A DNA stretch of 64,000 nt from Staphylococcus kloosii (GTDB lineage: Bacteria; Bacillota; Bacilli; Staphylococcales; Staphylococcaceae): NCBI RefSeq assembly GCF_003019255.1, contig NZ_CP027846.1:1922001-1986000 (forward strand), read 5' to 3'. The notes under the pieces are model-generated. The model ran no database searches and was not told the DNA's origin. It worked only from the letters and a program-made list of their open reading frames with translations. Below are positions 55,701 through 64,000 of the stretch, piece after piece. The stretch's first letter is position 1. Each line of letters opens with the position of its first letter. Both the position numbers and the translations under genes were made by a program.

Positions 55701-55904
55701 TTAGTTTTGTACGCCATCTGGGTAAACTTTACCTTCAGCTATTTCTTCTAAAGCTCTACCAACAGCTTTTTTTGAGCTATAACGTTCAAGTAATTCTGTA
55801 TCTTCTACGTCTTCTAATTCACGCGCACGCTTTGCAGCAGTAGTGGCGATTAAATATTTAGAGTTTATTTTAGCAGTTAATTGGTTTAATGGTGGGTATA
55901 ACAT
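55701..55904 (-). CDS. rpoZ: RNA polymerase omega subunit
   Basis: Omega helps assemble and stabilise RNA polymerase. The 67-residue product begins MLYPPLNQLTAKINSKYLIATTAAKRARELE, the usual sequence in staphylococci, and contains the conserved KRARELE helix. Its ATG overlaps the gmk stop by one base. Confidence 0.95.
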   Translation of the reverse strand: MLYPPLNQLTAKINSKYLIATTAAKRARELEDVEDTELLERYSSKKAVGRALEEIAEGKVYPDGVQN

Positions 55905-56527
55905 TATTTTTTGGCCTCCAATATCATTTTTCTATATCTTGCTTCTATACGTTCTCTTTTTAAATGTTCTGCTTCTACGATTGATTGAATGCGCTGTTTA
56001 GCTAGTTCAACCTCGTCATTAACAACAACATAATCGTATAAGTTCATCATTTCTACTTCATTTCTAGCTTCTTTAACACGACTTTGAATTTTCTCATCCG
56101 ATTCGGTGCCTCGACCAACTAAACGTTCACGTAAATGGTCTAAACTTGGTGGAGCGAGAAATATAAATAAAGCGTCAGGAAATTTTTTACGTACTTGCTT
56201 GGCTCCTTCAACCTCAATTTCTAAAAATACATCATAACCTTCGTCCATTGTATCTTTAACATATTGAACAGGAGTTCCATAATAATTCCCTACATACTCA
56301 GCATATTCTATAAATTGGTCTTGTTTAATTAATTCTTCAAATTCAGCCTTTGATTTGAAAAAGTAATCAACACCATCGACTTCTCCAACGCGCATTTCAC
56401 GTGTCGTCATAGAAATAGAATATTTGTAAGATGTAGATGGATCATCGAATATTTTCTTTCTAACTGTACCTTTACCAACACCAGATGGCCCAGATAGTAC
56501 TATCAACAAACCTTTCTCATTATCCAT
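55904..56527 (-). CDS. gmk: Guanylate kinase
   Basis: Gmk converts GMP to GDP using ATP. The 207-residue P-loop kinase has VLSGPSGVGKGTVRKK near the N-terminus, SISMTTREMRVGEVDGVDYFF and FLEIEVEGAKQVRK. AGGAATGG precedes the ATG. It is cotranscribed with rpoZ and divergent from rqcH. Confidence 0.97.
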   Translation of the reverse strand: MDNEKGLLIVLSGPSGVGKGTVRKKIFDDPSTSYKYSISMTTREMRVGEVDGVDYFFKSKAEFEELIKQDQFIEYAEYVGNYYGTPVQYVKDTMDEGYDVFLEIEVEGAKQVRKKFPDALFIFLAPPSLDHLRERLVGRGTESDEKIQSRVKEARNEVEMMNLYDYVVVNDEVELAKQRIQSIVEAEHLKRERIEARYRKMILEAKK

Positions 56528-56684
56528 TCCTTATAACCTCTCTAAGCTATACTATATTATTTACATATGATACCATAACAAAGCTTTAATTGTATAGCAT
56601 ACTTAATACAATCTTTGCCTGTGACCAAATGATTGCTACATGTTACAATTAAATGAATGACTTAAAATAAGGTGGCTGACTTAA

Positions 56685-58385
56685 ATGGCATATGATGGCT
56701 TATTCACGAAAAAAATGGTTGAATCTTTACAATTTTTAACTAGTGGAAGAATCCACAAAATAAATCAACCTGAAAACGATACAATAATTATGGTGGTCCG
56801 CCAAAACCGTAAAAACCATCAACTATTATTATCCATACACCCTAGTTTTTCTAGGTTACAACTAACTAATAAAAAATATGACAACCCTTTTGACCCACCT
56901 ATGTTTGCACGTGTGTTCCGTAAACATTTAGAGGGTGGCTTTATTAAAGAGATTAAACAAATCGGCAATGACCGTAGAATTGAAATAGACGTAGAAAGTA
57001 AAGATGAAATTGGCGATACGATTTATCGTACTGTTATATTGGAAATTATGGGTAAACACAGTAACTTAATTCTCGTCGACGACAAACGTAAAATTATCGA
57101 AGGTTTTAAACATTTAACACCTAATACTAATCAATATCGAACTGTTATGCCCGGCTTCCAATACGAAACGCCGCCAACTCAAAATAAAATGAATCCATTT
57201 GAAGTTACTGGTGCTGAAGTGACTCAGTATATTGACTTTAATAGTGGCAAAATCGCCAAACAATTACTCAATCATTTTGAAGGTTTTAGCCCTTTAATAA
57301 CTAATGAAATTGTGAGTCGCAGAAAATTTATGACAAGTGAAACATTGCCGGAAGCATTTGACGAAGTGTTATCAGAAGTAAAATCTGAACCTACCCCCGT
57401 CTTTCATAAAAATCATGAAACGGGAAAAGAAGATTTTTACTTTATGAAATTACAACAATTTCATGATGACATGACGGTTTACGATTCATTAAACGAATTG
57501 CTCGACCGTTATTATGAAGCTCGTGGCGAAAGAGAACGTGTTAAACAACGTGCAAATGATTTAGTGAAATTTGTGCAACAGCAATTGCATAAATATCAAA
57601 ATAAATTAAGTAAACTTGTAGATGAGCAAGAAGCGACGAAAGAAAAAGATAAACAACAACTTTATGGCGAATTAATTACTGCCAATATATATCGTATTAA
57701 ACAAGGCGATGAAAATGTAACTGCGCTGAACTATTATACGAATGAAGAAGTAAAAATTCCGCTGAACCCTACCAAATCGCCATCGGTCAATGCACAATAC
57801 TATTACAAACAATATAATAGATTGAAAACGCGGGACCACGAGTTAGATAAACAAATTGCATTAACAAAAGAAAATATTAATTACTTTGAAAATATTGAAC
57901 AACAACTTGCACATATTACAGTTAATGAAATCGATGATATTAGAGATGAATTAGCTGAACAAGGCTTTATGAAACAACGTAAACAAAGTAAAAAAAAGAA
58001 AAAAACAGAACTTAAATTACAAAGTTATCAAGCAACAGATGGTACACAAATCTTAGTTGGTAAAAATAATAAACAAAATGATTATTTAACGAACAAAAAA
58101 GCGAATAAAAGTCATATTTGGTTCCATACTAAAGATATTCCAGGTTCACACGTCGTCATCTTAGATGATAACCCTAGTGATGAAACGATTAAAGAAGCGG
58201 CTATGCTGTCTGGTTACTTTTCTAAAGCAGGTAATTCAAGTCAAATTCCTGTAGATTATACAGAAATCAAACATGTGCACAAACCTTCTGGCGCTAAACC
58301 AGGTTTTGTCACATATGACAATCAAAAAACATTATTCGTTACACCTGACTACGATCACATCCAAAAGATGAAAAATGATAATTAA
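56685..58385 (+). CDS. rqcH: Ribosome-associated quality-control factor RqcH (NEMF/Rqc2 homologue, FbpA-like)
   Basis: RqcH binds stalled 50S subunits and adds alanine tails to the trapped peptide. The 566-residue protein has the NFACT-N domain (MAYDGLFTKKMVESLQ), a coiled-coil middle (about residues 285-430) and NFACT-R with NDYLTNKKANKSHIWFHTKDIPGSHVVI. Older annotations call it fibronectin-binding protein; that label comes from in-vitro binding. AAGGTGG lies upstream of the ATG. It is divergent from gmk, with a terminator 24 bases downstream. Confidence 0.92.
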   Translation: MAYDGLFTKKMVESLQFLTSGRIHKINQPENDTIIMVVRQNRKNHQLLLSIHPSFSRLQLTNKKYDNPFDPPMFARVFRKHLEGGFIKEIKQIGNDRRIEIDVESKDEIGDTIYRTVILEIMGKHSNLILVDDKRKIIEGFKHLTPNTNQYRTVMPGFQYETPPTQNKMNPFEVTGAEVTQYIDFNSGKIAKQLLNHFEGFSPLITNEIVSRRKFMTSETLPEAFDEVLSEVKSEPTPVFHKNHETGKEDFYFMKLQQFHDDMTVYDSLNELLDRYYEARGERERVKQRANDLVKFVQQQLHKYQNKLSKLVDEQEATKEKDKQQLYGELITANIYRIKQGDENVTALNYYTNEEVKIPLNPTKSPSVNAQYYYKQYNRLKTRDHELDKQIALTKENINYFENIEQQLAHITVNEIDDIRDELAEQGFMKQRKQSKKKKKTELKLQSYQATDGTQILVGKNNKQNDYLTNKKANKSHIWFHTKDIPGSHVVILDDNPSDETIKEAAMLSGYFSKAGNSSQIPVDYTEIKHVHKPSGAKPGFVTYDNQKTLFVTPDYDHIQKMKNDN

Positions 58386-58408
58386 CACTAATAGAATATT
58401 ATAAATAA

Positions 58409-58456
58409 AAAGCTGCAAGCTTGAGTAATACTTCAAGTTTGCAGCTTCTTTTTATT
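58409..58456. terminator. Terminator downstream of rqcH
   Basis: AAGCTGCAAGCTTGAG pairs with CTTCAAGTTTGCAGCTT around TAATA; TTTTTATT follows on the plus strand. Its right arm reaches the end of the facing VOC gene. Confidence 0.85.
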
Positions 58457-58868
58457 ATTGTTTTTCTGGTAGAGCTAATTGGAAGTTAACGCCAAATTTA
58501 TCGACGATCCAAGTAAATTCTCTGAATGTTGGTGGCATTTCAGTTTTTGGCATTAATATTGCACCACCGCTTTTTAATTTACTAAATAGATGTTCCATTT
58601 CCATAGTACTCTCTACTGTCACATATAATGACATAGCAGGTGTCATATCAATATCAACGCCATTTACATTATCTATAGCCATCAATACTTGATCTTTAAT
58701 TCTAAATATTGCGTGTTGTACGGCACCGGCCATTTCGCCACTGTCTTCGCCATATTTAACTAAAGTTAAAATTTCAGCATCCTCAAAAGTATTAACGTAT
58801 AAATTTATTGCCTCTTCAGCATTTCCATTAAACATTAAAAAAGTTGTAACTTTAGGTATAAGCATCAT
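58455..58868 (-). CDS. VOC/PhnB-like glyoxalase-superfamily protein
   Basis: A 137-residue protein of the PhnB-like VOC group, begun by KVTTFLMFNGNAEEAINLYVNTF and ending FREFTWIVDKFGVNFQLAL. These proteins form dimers with a metal or ligand pocket; the substrate here is unknown. Two ATGs are adjacent (58868 and 58865) behind AGAGGGG, so the start is uncertain by one codon. It converges on rqcH. Confidence 0.83.
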   Translation of the reverse strand: MMLIPKVTTFLMFNGNAEEAINLYVNTFEDAEILTLVKYGEDSGEMAGAVQHAIFRIKDQVLMAIDNVNGVDIDMTPAMSLYVTVESTMEMEHLFSKLKSGGAILMPKTEMPPTFREFTWIVDKFGVNFQLALPEKQ

Positions 58869-58944
58869 TTTACCCCTCTCTACTTTTCTATTTACTTATA
58901 TCATAACGATATTATAATTATAAATCGAGTTATGCCATTTACAG

Positions 58945-59790
58945 CTAATTCATATTCATAAAGCCATTGCCTAGCACATCACGTACGTCGTGTATCACTA
59001 AGAAGGCATTTTCATCGATTTCACTAACCATTCGTTTAACACGCGTTACTTGTGATTGTGGGACGACAACATATAACATACTCGTTTCTGTTTTACCGTA
59101 TCCACCTTTACCATTTAATAAGGTAGAACCTCTACCGGTAAAGGAGTTTATCGCATTACTAATATCTTCACTTTTACTAGAAATAACAGTAACAGCTTTT
59201 TTAGGATTAAACCCTTCTATAATAAATGAAGTGGCACGTTCTGTAATAAATAACATAATAATTGTGAATAATACATTTTTTAAAGGTAGCACGAGTAAAA
59301 ATGATAGTACGACTAAGCCATCTAAAATAAAAATACCTTGTGAAGTTTTAACGTCAAAATATTTATTTAACATCTTAGCAATGACTGAAGTACCACCAGC
59401 AGTACTGCCCGCTGCGATAATAAACCCACAGCCAATGCCGATGAATACACCACCGAATACTGAACTTATAATAAAATCATGAATACCTAAATTAAAGTCT
59501 TCGGTAAACCTTAAAAAGACAGACAATGCAGTATTTGTAATAAATGTGTATACCGCAGTAGCCTTACTTAAAAATTTCCACCCTACTATAATAACTAAAG
59601 TGTTAATAATTAATGAGGATATAGCAGGAGAAAATCCTAACGTATATTTAAGCGCTAAAGATATTCCAATCGTACCGCCATCGCCCATATTCGCTCCTAA
59701 AATAAAAAAGCTAACGCCAAGTGCGTTAATAAATGAGCCGATTATACAAAAGAGTACATTTTTATAGTGGTCTTTGAATAGTTTTTTCAT
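58945..59790 (-). CDS. YitT-family membrane protein (DUF161/DUF2179)
   Basis: The 281-residue protein has five to six hydrophobic segments (NVLFCIIGSFINALGVSFF, ISSLIINTLVIIVGW, VFIGIGCGFIIAAGS, ILDGLVVLSFLLVL) and a C-terminal cytoplasmic DUF2179 domain (KAVTVISSKSEDIS ... VSEIDENAFLVIHD). The family is widespread in Firmicutes; its transport or signalling function is not known. It lies downstream of the VOC gene on the same strand with a 76-base gap. Confidence 0.87.
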   Translation of the reverse strand: MKKLFKDHYKNVLFCIIGSFINALGVSFFILGANMGDGGTIGISLALKYTLGFSPAISSLIINTLVIIVGWKFLSKATAVYTFITNTALSVFLRFTEDFNLGIHDFIISSVFGGVFIGIGCGFIIAAGSTAGGTSVIAKMLNKYFDVKTSQGIFILDGLVVLSFLLVLPLKNVLFTIIMLFITERATSFIIEGFNPKKAVTVISSKSEDISNAINSFTGRGSTLLNGKGGYGKTETSMLYVVVPQSQVTRVKRMVSEIDENAFLVIHDVRDVLGNGFMNMN

Positions 59791-59871
59791 ACGCAGCTCC
59801 TAACGATAATTAATTATCCGTAGTTTTTGTTTTGTCTATGTTAAAATATAGATACCGTAATGAGTTAATTA

Positions 59872-59900
59872 TTGATAAAAAGTAGAAAACGTCATACTAT
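59872..59900 (+). promoter_or_regulatory. Candidate promoter upstream of the 26-residue peptide gene
   Basis: TTGATA (59872-59877) and TACTAT (59895-59900) are 17 bases apart, giving a leader of about 155 bases. Confidence 0.35.
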
Positions 59901-60063
59901 AAATAGCAAATAGTTTAGCATAAATATATAAGTATTTATCTACATCTTCTTAAATCAATATTACTTATAAACATGATTTTATGGTCTTTATTTCACAAGC
60001 GTTTTACATGCGTAAATATTTTTATGAAATTTCCACTTTTTCAATTATTGGAGGTTCGATATC

Positions 60064-60144
60064 ATGATTTATGTTATTTCATTATTAGTAGCCGCAGCTA
60101 TTATATTACTAGGTTATATTCTAACGAAAATTTTTATACGTTAA
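60064..60144 (+). CDS. 26-residue hydrophobic membrane peptide
   Basis: The frame MIYVISLLVAAAIILLGYIL, then TKIFIR, is one transmembrane helix with a positive tail. GGAGG lies nine bases upstream of ATG and a strong terminator follows six bases after the stop, which together make a complete small gene likely. I do not recognise a family. It could be a small regulatory membrane protein or a toxin-like peptide; no antisense RNA is evident nearby. Confidence 0.6.
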   Translation: MIYVISLLVAAAIILLGYILTKIFIR

Positions 60145-60150
60145 ATATTA

Positions 60151-60197
60151 AAAAGAGAGCGAGACCCAAGTGAAAACTTAGTCTCGATCTCTTTTTT
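60151..60197. terminator. Bidirectional terminator between the small peptide and the pyrE-linked gene
   Basis: AGAGAGCGAGAC..AAGT pairs with ACTT..GTCTCGATCTCT around GAAA, with A's before and T's after. Confidence 0.88.
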
Positions 60198-60201
60198 ACT
60201 A

Positions 60202-60384
60202 TTAAATATGACCTTTGGCTTTAATATCAGATTTTGCTTTTTTAAAAATGTTTTTATCTGAAGCCGAGGATAACCATTCATTTTGATCATTTGTTTTATG
60301 TTCATTGCGATAATCATCAGTTTTAGATAAAAATTTGTTTACATGAGAAAACTGTCGGTAAACATCGTGTGGGTTATTTGACAT
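60202..60384 (-). CDS. Small conserved hypothetical protein downstream of pyrE
   Basis: A 60-residue hydrophilic protein beginning MSNNPHDVYRQFSHVNKFL, rich in lysine and acidic residues, with no membrane segment. AGAGGGGGT lies eight bases before ATG 60384. The pyrE stop lies 26 bases upstream, so it is probably cotranscribed with the pyr operon. I do not recognise its function; similar small proteins sit here in other staphylococci as far as I recall. Confidence 0.7.
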   Translation of the reverse strand: MSNNPHDVYRQFSHVNKFLSKTDDYRNEHKTNDQNEWLSSASDKNIFKKAKSDIKAKGHI

Positions 60385-60409
60385 GATATTACCCCCTCTA
60401 CTTAACATT

Positions 60410-61021
60410 TTATGCTAAGTTATCTCTCCATTCAACTAATGTCTTAATATCATCTTCTGAAATATCCCCATTATCTTTAGCTACTTCTATTAATTCATTA
60501 TAGTCGCTTAAAGTGTAAAATGGAACACCTGCTTCATTAAATAATTCGTCTGCTTTGTTCAAACCATAAGTAAAAATAGCAACGACACCTAATACTTCAG
60601 CACCTGCTTCTTTCAAGGCATCTACTGCAGTAATTGAAGAGCCGCCTGTTGAAATTAAATCTTCAATAACAACAACTTTTTTACCTTCACTTAATGCACC
60701 TTCAATTTGATTTTGTTTACCATGACTTTTACTTTTAGAACGCACATAGTTCATCGGTAAATCCAATACTTCAGATACATAAGCTGCATGTGGAATACCT
60801 GCCGTTGCAGTGCCAGAAACAATTTCTACAGTTGGAAATTTTTCTTTAATTAACGCACTTAAACCATCTCTAATTTCAGTTCTCACTTTTGGATAACCTA
60901 AAGTCACTCTGTTGTCGCAATAAATTGGTGATTTAATTCCTGAACTCCAAGTAAATAAATCATTGGGCGAAAGTGAAACTGCACCTATATCTAATAACGA
61001 TTGCGCTATACTTTTTGTCAT
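60410..61021 (-). CDS. pyrE: Orotate phosphoribosyltransferase
   Basis: PyrE joins orotate and PRPP to make OMP. The 203-residue product has the PRPP-binding motif VVVIEDLISTGGSSITAV, preceded by NYVRSKSKSHGKQNQIEGAL and the N-terminal SSGIKSPIYCDNR. It starts one base after pyrF and is the last enzyme gene of the pyr operon here. Confidence 0.97.
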   Translation of the reverse strand: MTKSIAQSLLDIGAVSLSPNDLFTWSSGIKSPIYCDNRVTLGYPKVRTEIRDGLSALIKEKFPTVEIVSGTATAGIPHAAYVSEVLDLPMNYVRSKSKSHGKQNQIEGALSEGKKVVVIEDLISTGGSSITAVDALKEAGAEVLGVVAIFTYGLNKADELFNEAGVPFYTLSDYNELIEVAKDNGDISEDDIKTLVEWRDNLA

Positions 61022-61022
61022 A

Positions 61023-61715
61023 TTAACCTAACCAACTTTCTTTAATTTTGTGATAACTAGCGACAGGATCGTCACTTTGTGTTATCGGTCTACCTACAAC
61101 GATATGTGTAGAACCTAATTTTTTAGCATCTTCAGGTGTTGTTACACGTTTTTGATCGTTTGTTTCACTGTCTGCTGGACGTATGCCTGGCGTAACTTTT
61201 AAAAATGACGCTCCTAAATGATCTTTTAGCATTGTCGTTTCAAGTGGTGAACATACTACACCATCTAAACCTGCTTTCTGAGCAAGCGTAGCATAATTTA
61301 ACACCGCTTCATCCATTGACGTCTTAATATTTTGTTGTTCATTCAGCATTTCTTGGCTCGTTGAAGTTAATTGTGTTACAGCAATAATTTTAATATCAGA
61401 ATTATGTTTGCGAATGCCAGCAACGGCACGTTCCATCATTGTCGTACCGCCTGCTGCATGCACATTCACTAAATCTACATCAAGTTTACTCAATCCTTCC
61501 ATTGCTTTTCCAACGGTATTCGGAATATCATGCAATTTCAAATCAAGGAAGATATCATGTCCACGTTCTTTTATTGATTTAATAAGTTGTGGGCCTGTTT
61601 GATAAAATAACTCCATACCTACTTTCACAAATAATGGCTCATCAAAGTTATCTAAAAAGTTATTTACAGCATCTTCAGTATCGAAATCGAGTGCAATAAT
61701 TGGTAATTGTTTCAT
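61023..61715 (-). CDS. pyrF: Orotidine-5'-phosphate decarboxylase
   Basis: PyrF decarboxylates OMP to UMP. The 230-residue TIM barrel has IALDFDTED, FVKVGMELF, the catalytic LDLKLHDIPNTVGKA and the phosphate loop VVGRPITQSDDP. GGAGACC precedes the ATG. It lies 66 bases downstream of carB, in the usual pyr order. Confidence 0.97.
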   Translation of the reverse strand: MKQLPIIALDFDTEDAVNNFLDNFDEPLFVKVGMELFYQTGPQLIKSIKERGHDIFLDLKLHDIPNTVGKAMEGLSKLDVDLVNVHAAGGTTMMERAVAGIRKHNSDIKIIAVTQLTSTSQEMLNEQQNIKTSMDEAVLNYATLAQKAGLDGVVCSPLETTMLKDHLGASFLKVTPGIRPADSETNDQKRVTTPEDAKKLGSTHIVVGRPITQSDDPVASYHKIKESWLG

Positions 61716-61781
61716 TTAAATTGGTCTCCTTACTGAACGTGTATAAAATTCAAGCTTTATTAACAATCACTCTAAGATAAA

Positions 61782-64000
61782 TTACATATTTGCCATGTTA
61801 AATGTCATGCTTTCGATAACATTTGTTAAAGCATTAGCAGTATCTAATGAAGTAAGACATGGAATGCCATTTTCAACTGTTGTTCTTCTAATTTGGAAGC
61901 CATCACGTTCTACTTCTTTACCTTTAGTCATTGTGTTAATAACTATTTGAACTTCGCCATTTTGAATACGAGTTAACAAGTCATCTTCGTTACCAATTTT
62001 ACCTACAACTTCTGCAGGAATATCGCGTTCTGCTAATTTAGATGCAGTTCCTTGTGTAGCTAAAATTCTATAACCAACTTCATGTAATCTGTTAGCAATA
62101 TCGATGATTTCATCTTTATCCTTATCACTTACCGTAATCAATACAGTGCCATGATCTTTGACTTCAACACCACTAGCTGTTAAACCTTTATACAATGCTT
62201 TTTCCATTGTTAAGTCTTTACCCATAACTTCACCCGTAGATTTCATTTCAGGTCCAAGCGTAATATCGACGTTTTTCAATTTATTAAAGCTGAAAACAGG
62301 TGCCTTAACAAATACGCCTTCTGAATATGGTTGTATGCCTTCTTTGAAACCTAAATCTTTTAATTTATCGCCGATAATCGCACGCATAGCTAATTGTGCC
62401 ATTTGAATATCAGTAATTTTACTTAAGAATGGTACTGTACGGCTAGATCTTGGATTTACTTCAAGTACATAAACGCCATCATGTGCAATAACAAATTGGA
62501 TATTAATTAAACCTACAATGTTTAAGCCTTTAGCTAAACGAATTGTGAAGTCTTCAAGTGTATAGATTTCATTTTGTGTCAATGTTTGAGGTGGATATAC
62601 TGCGATTGAATCACCAGAGTGTACCCCAGCGCGTTCAATATGTTCCATGATCCCCGGAATAATTACAGTTTCACCATCTGAAATAGCATCTACTTCTATT
62701 TCTTTACCAGTTAAATATCTATCTACTAATACTGGGTGATCTGGACTCGCTTTAACTGCTTGATTCATATAATTTTCAAGTTCTTCATCACTATTGACGA
62801 TTTCCATTGCACGTCCACCTAATACGTATGAAGGTCTAACTACTACAGGATAGCCAATCTCACGTGCATTTGTTAACGCTTCAGCAGGTGAAGTAGCGGT
62901 TTTACCTTTAGGTTGTGGCACATCAATCGTATGCAACAATGCTTCAAACTCTTTTCTATCTTCGGCACGGTTTAAGTCCTCTAATGAAGTACCTAAAATT
63001 TTAACACCTTTGTTACTTAATTTTTCAGCTAAGTTAATCGCTGTTTGTCCACCAAACTGAACGACTACGCCACTTGGCTGTTCTAAATCAATGATATTCA
63101 TGACATCTTCTTCAGTTAAAGGTTCGAAATAAAGTTTATCTGAAATTGAGAAGTCTGTAGACACTGTTTCAGGGTTATTGTTAACGATAATCGCTTCATA
63201 TCCTGCATCTTGTATCGCCCATACAGCGTGAACTGTTGCATAGTCAAATTCTACACCTTGACCGATACGAATTGGACCAGAACCTAATACTAAGATTTTT
63301 TCTTTATCAGTCACAATTGACTCATTTTCATGTTCGTAAGTACCGTAATAATAAGGTGTTGTCGATTCAAATTCAGCTGCACATGTATCCACCATTTTAT
63401 AAACTGGTTGAATGCCATTTTCTTGTCTTAGTGCATAGACTTCTTCTTCCGTCATATCAAATCTATGAGCAATAACACGATCACTGAAACCATAATTTTT
63501 AGCAAATTTTAAATAATCAATATCGCCTTTATTAGCTTTCAAGTCATGTTCAATATCGATAATGTGTTGGAATTTATTTAAGAAGAAGTAATCTATTTTT
63601 GTTAATTCATGAATTTCTTCCAGTGTTGTTCCTCGGCGAATTGCTTCTCCAATAAAGAATAAACGTTCATCATCTTGGTCTTGTATTCTTTCTTTAATAT
63701 AAGACAAATCAAATGTCTCGCCATTAGGTAATCCTAAATGGTGTACGCCATATTCTAATGAGCGAATAGCTTTTAATAGCGATTCTTCATATGTTCTACC
63801 AATAGCCATAACTTCGCCTGTAGCTTTCATTTGAGTACCTAGAACACGTTCACCTTTTTCAAATTTATCGAATGGGAAACGTGGAATTTTAGAAATTACG
63901 TAGTCTAAAGCTGGTTCAAATGCCGCGTACGAAGTACCTGTTACTGGGTTCAACATTTCATCTAATGTTAATCCTACAGCAATTTTTGCCGCTAATTTTG
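61782..64000 (-). CDS. carB: Carbamoyl-phosphate synthase large subunit (5' end outside window)
   Basis: CarB makes carbamoyl phosphate from bicarbonate, ATP and ammonia. The frame is open to the right edge, so the start lies beyond it; about 738 of roughly 1057 residues are present. Present are the end of the first synthetase half and its oligomerisation domain (to about residue 400 of the full protein), the second ATP-grasp half (VLGSGPIRIGQGVEFDY, NNNPETVSTD, RPSYVLGGRAM, EVNPRSSRTVPF), and the C-terminal MGS-like allosteric domain (VLITVSDKDKDEI ... ILATQGTA). It begins the portion of the pyr operon seen here. Confidence 0.97.
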   Translation of the reverse strand, partial: KLAAKIAVGLTLDEMLNPVTGTSYAAFEPALDYVISKIPRFPFDKFEKGERVLGTQMKATGEVMAIGRTYEESLLKAIRSLEYGVHHLGLPNGETFDLSYIKERIQDQDDERLFFIGEAIRRGTTLEEIHELTKIDYFFLNKFQHIIDIEHDLKANKGDIDYLKFAKNYGFSDRVIAHRFDMTEEEVYALRQENGIQPVYKMVDTCAAEFESTTPYYYGTYEHENESIVTDKEKILVLGSGPIRIGQGVEFDYATVHAVWAIQDAGYEAIIVNNNPETVSTDFSISDKLYFEPLTEEDVMNIIDLEQPSGVVVQFGGQTAINLAEKLSNKGVKILGTSLEDLNRAEDRKEFEALLHTIDVPQPKGKTATSPAEALTNAREIGYPVVVRPSYVLGGRAMEIVNSDEELENYMNQAVKASPDHPVLVDRYLTGKEIEVDAISDGETVIIPGIMEHIERAGVHSGDSIAVYPPQTLTQNEIYTLEDFTIRLAKGLNIVGLINIQFVIAHDGVYVLEVNPRSSRTVPFLSKITDIQMAQLAMRAIIGDKLKDLGFKEGIQPYSEGVFVKAPVFSFNKLKNVDITLGPEMKSTGEVMGKDLTMEKALYKGLTASGVEVKDHGTVLITVSDKDKDEIIDIANRLHEVGYRILATQGTASKLAERDIPAEVVGKIGNEDDLLTRIQNGEVQIVINTMTKGKEVERDGFQIRRTTVENGIPCLTSLDTANALTNVIESMTFNMANM

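Noticed and set aside
58967..59482. A 171-codon plus-strand open frame within the YitT-family gene
   Set aside because: It is the antisense shadow of a conserved membrane-protein gene, with no start signal or family resemblance.

Overview
The window is a low-GC Firmicute chromosome segment. Protein content, gene order and near-identity of many products to remembered Staphylococcus aureus proteins (TrmFO, TopA, FapR, FabG, RecG, FakA, Stk1/PknB, RlmN) place it in the genus Staphylococcus. Several neighbourhoods differ from what I remember of S. aureus, so a coagulase-negative species is likelier, but I cannot name it. Almost all of it is core housekeeping, read mainly on the minus strand, with a few short accessory islands.

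Minus-strand core, left to right (so transcription runs right to left): trmFO (cut by the left edge), topA, dprA, sucD-sucC, rnhB-rbgA; rplS, trmD-rimM, rpsP; ffh-ylxM-ftsY-smc-rnc; acpP-fabG-fabD-plsX-fapR (phospholipid synthesis with its repressor and a FapR box); recG-sdaAA-sdaAB; fakA and an Asp23-like gene; thiN-rpe-rsgA, then pknB-stp1-rlmN-rsmB-fmt-def; priA-coaBC, rpoZ-gmk; pyrE-pyrF-carB (cut by the right edge). rpmB and rqcH are core genes on the plus strand.

Accessory or variable pieces: (1) two tandem YfhO-type membrane glycosyltransferase-like genes (8.8-14.0 kb); (2) an azoreductase-like gene facing a frameshifted WYL-type regulator (14.1-15.7 kb); (3) a GNAT gene placed between rplS and trmD; (4) a divergent AhpD-like/Lrp-type pair sitting between rpsP and ffh; (5) an M4 (aureolysin/thermolysin-like) secreted protease between fapR and recG; (6) a decayed 3.7-kb island (48.2-51.9 kb) between def and priA. 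That island holds a GNAT gene, two gene remnants, a candidate small RNA, and a gene very similar to the wall-teichoic-acid glycosyltransferase TarP that is interrupted by one in-frame TAA; (7) small genes near 60 kb, including a 26-residue hydrophobic peptide.

Regulation visible in the sequence: a cre-like CcpA site inside the sucCD promoter, a second weaker cre-like site at sdaAB, a FapR box at fapR, palindromic operators between the two divergent gene pairs, and many intrinsic terminators, several of them bidirectional. I see no rRNA, tRNA, CRISPR array, complete insertion sequence or prophage. The most noteworthy items are the TarP-like pseudogene and its neighbouring sRNA-like element, the peptide-deformylase homologue lacking its catalytic residues, and the tandem YfhO pair with an overlapping six-codon leader.
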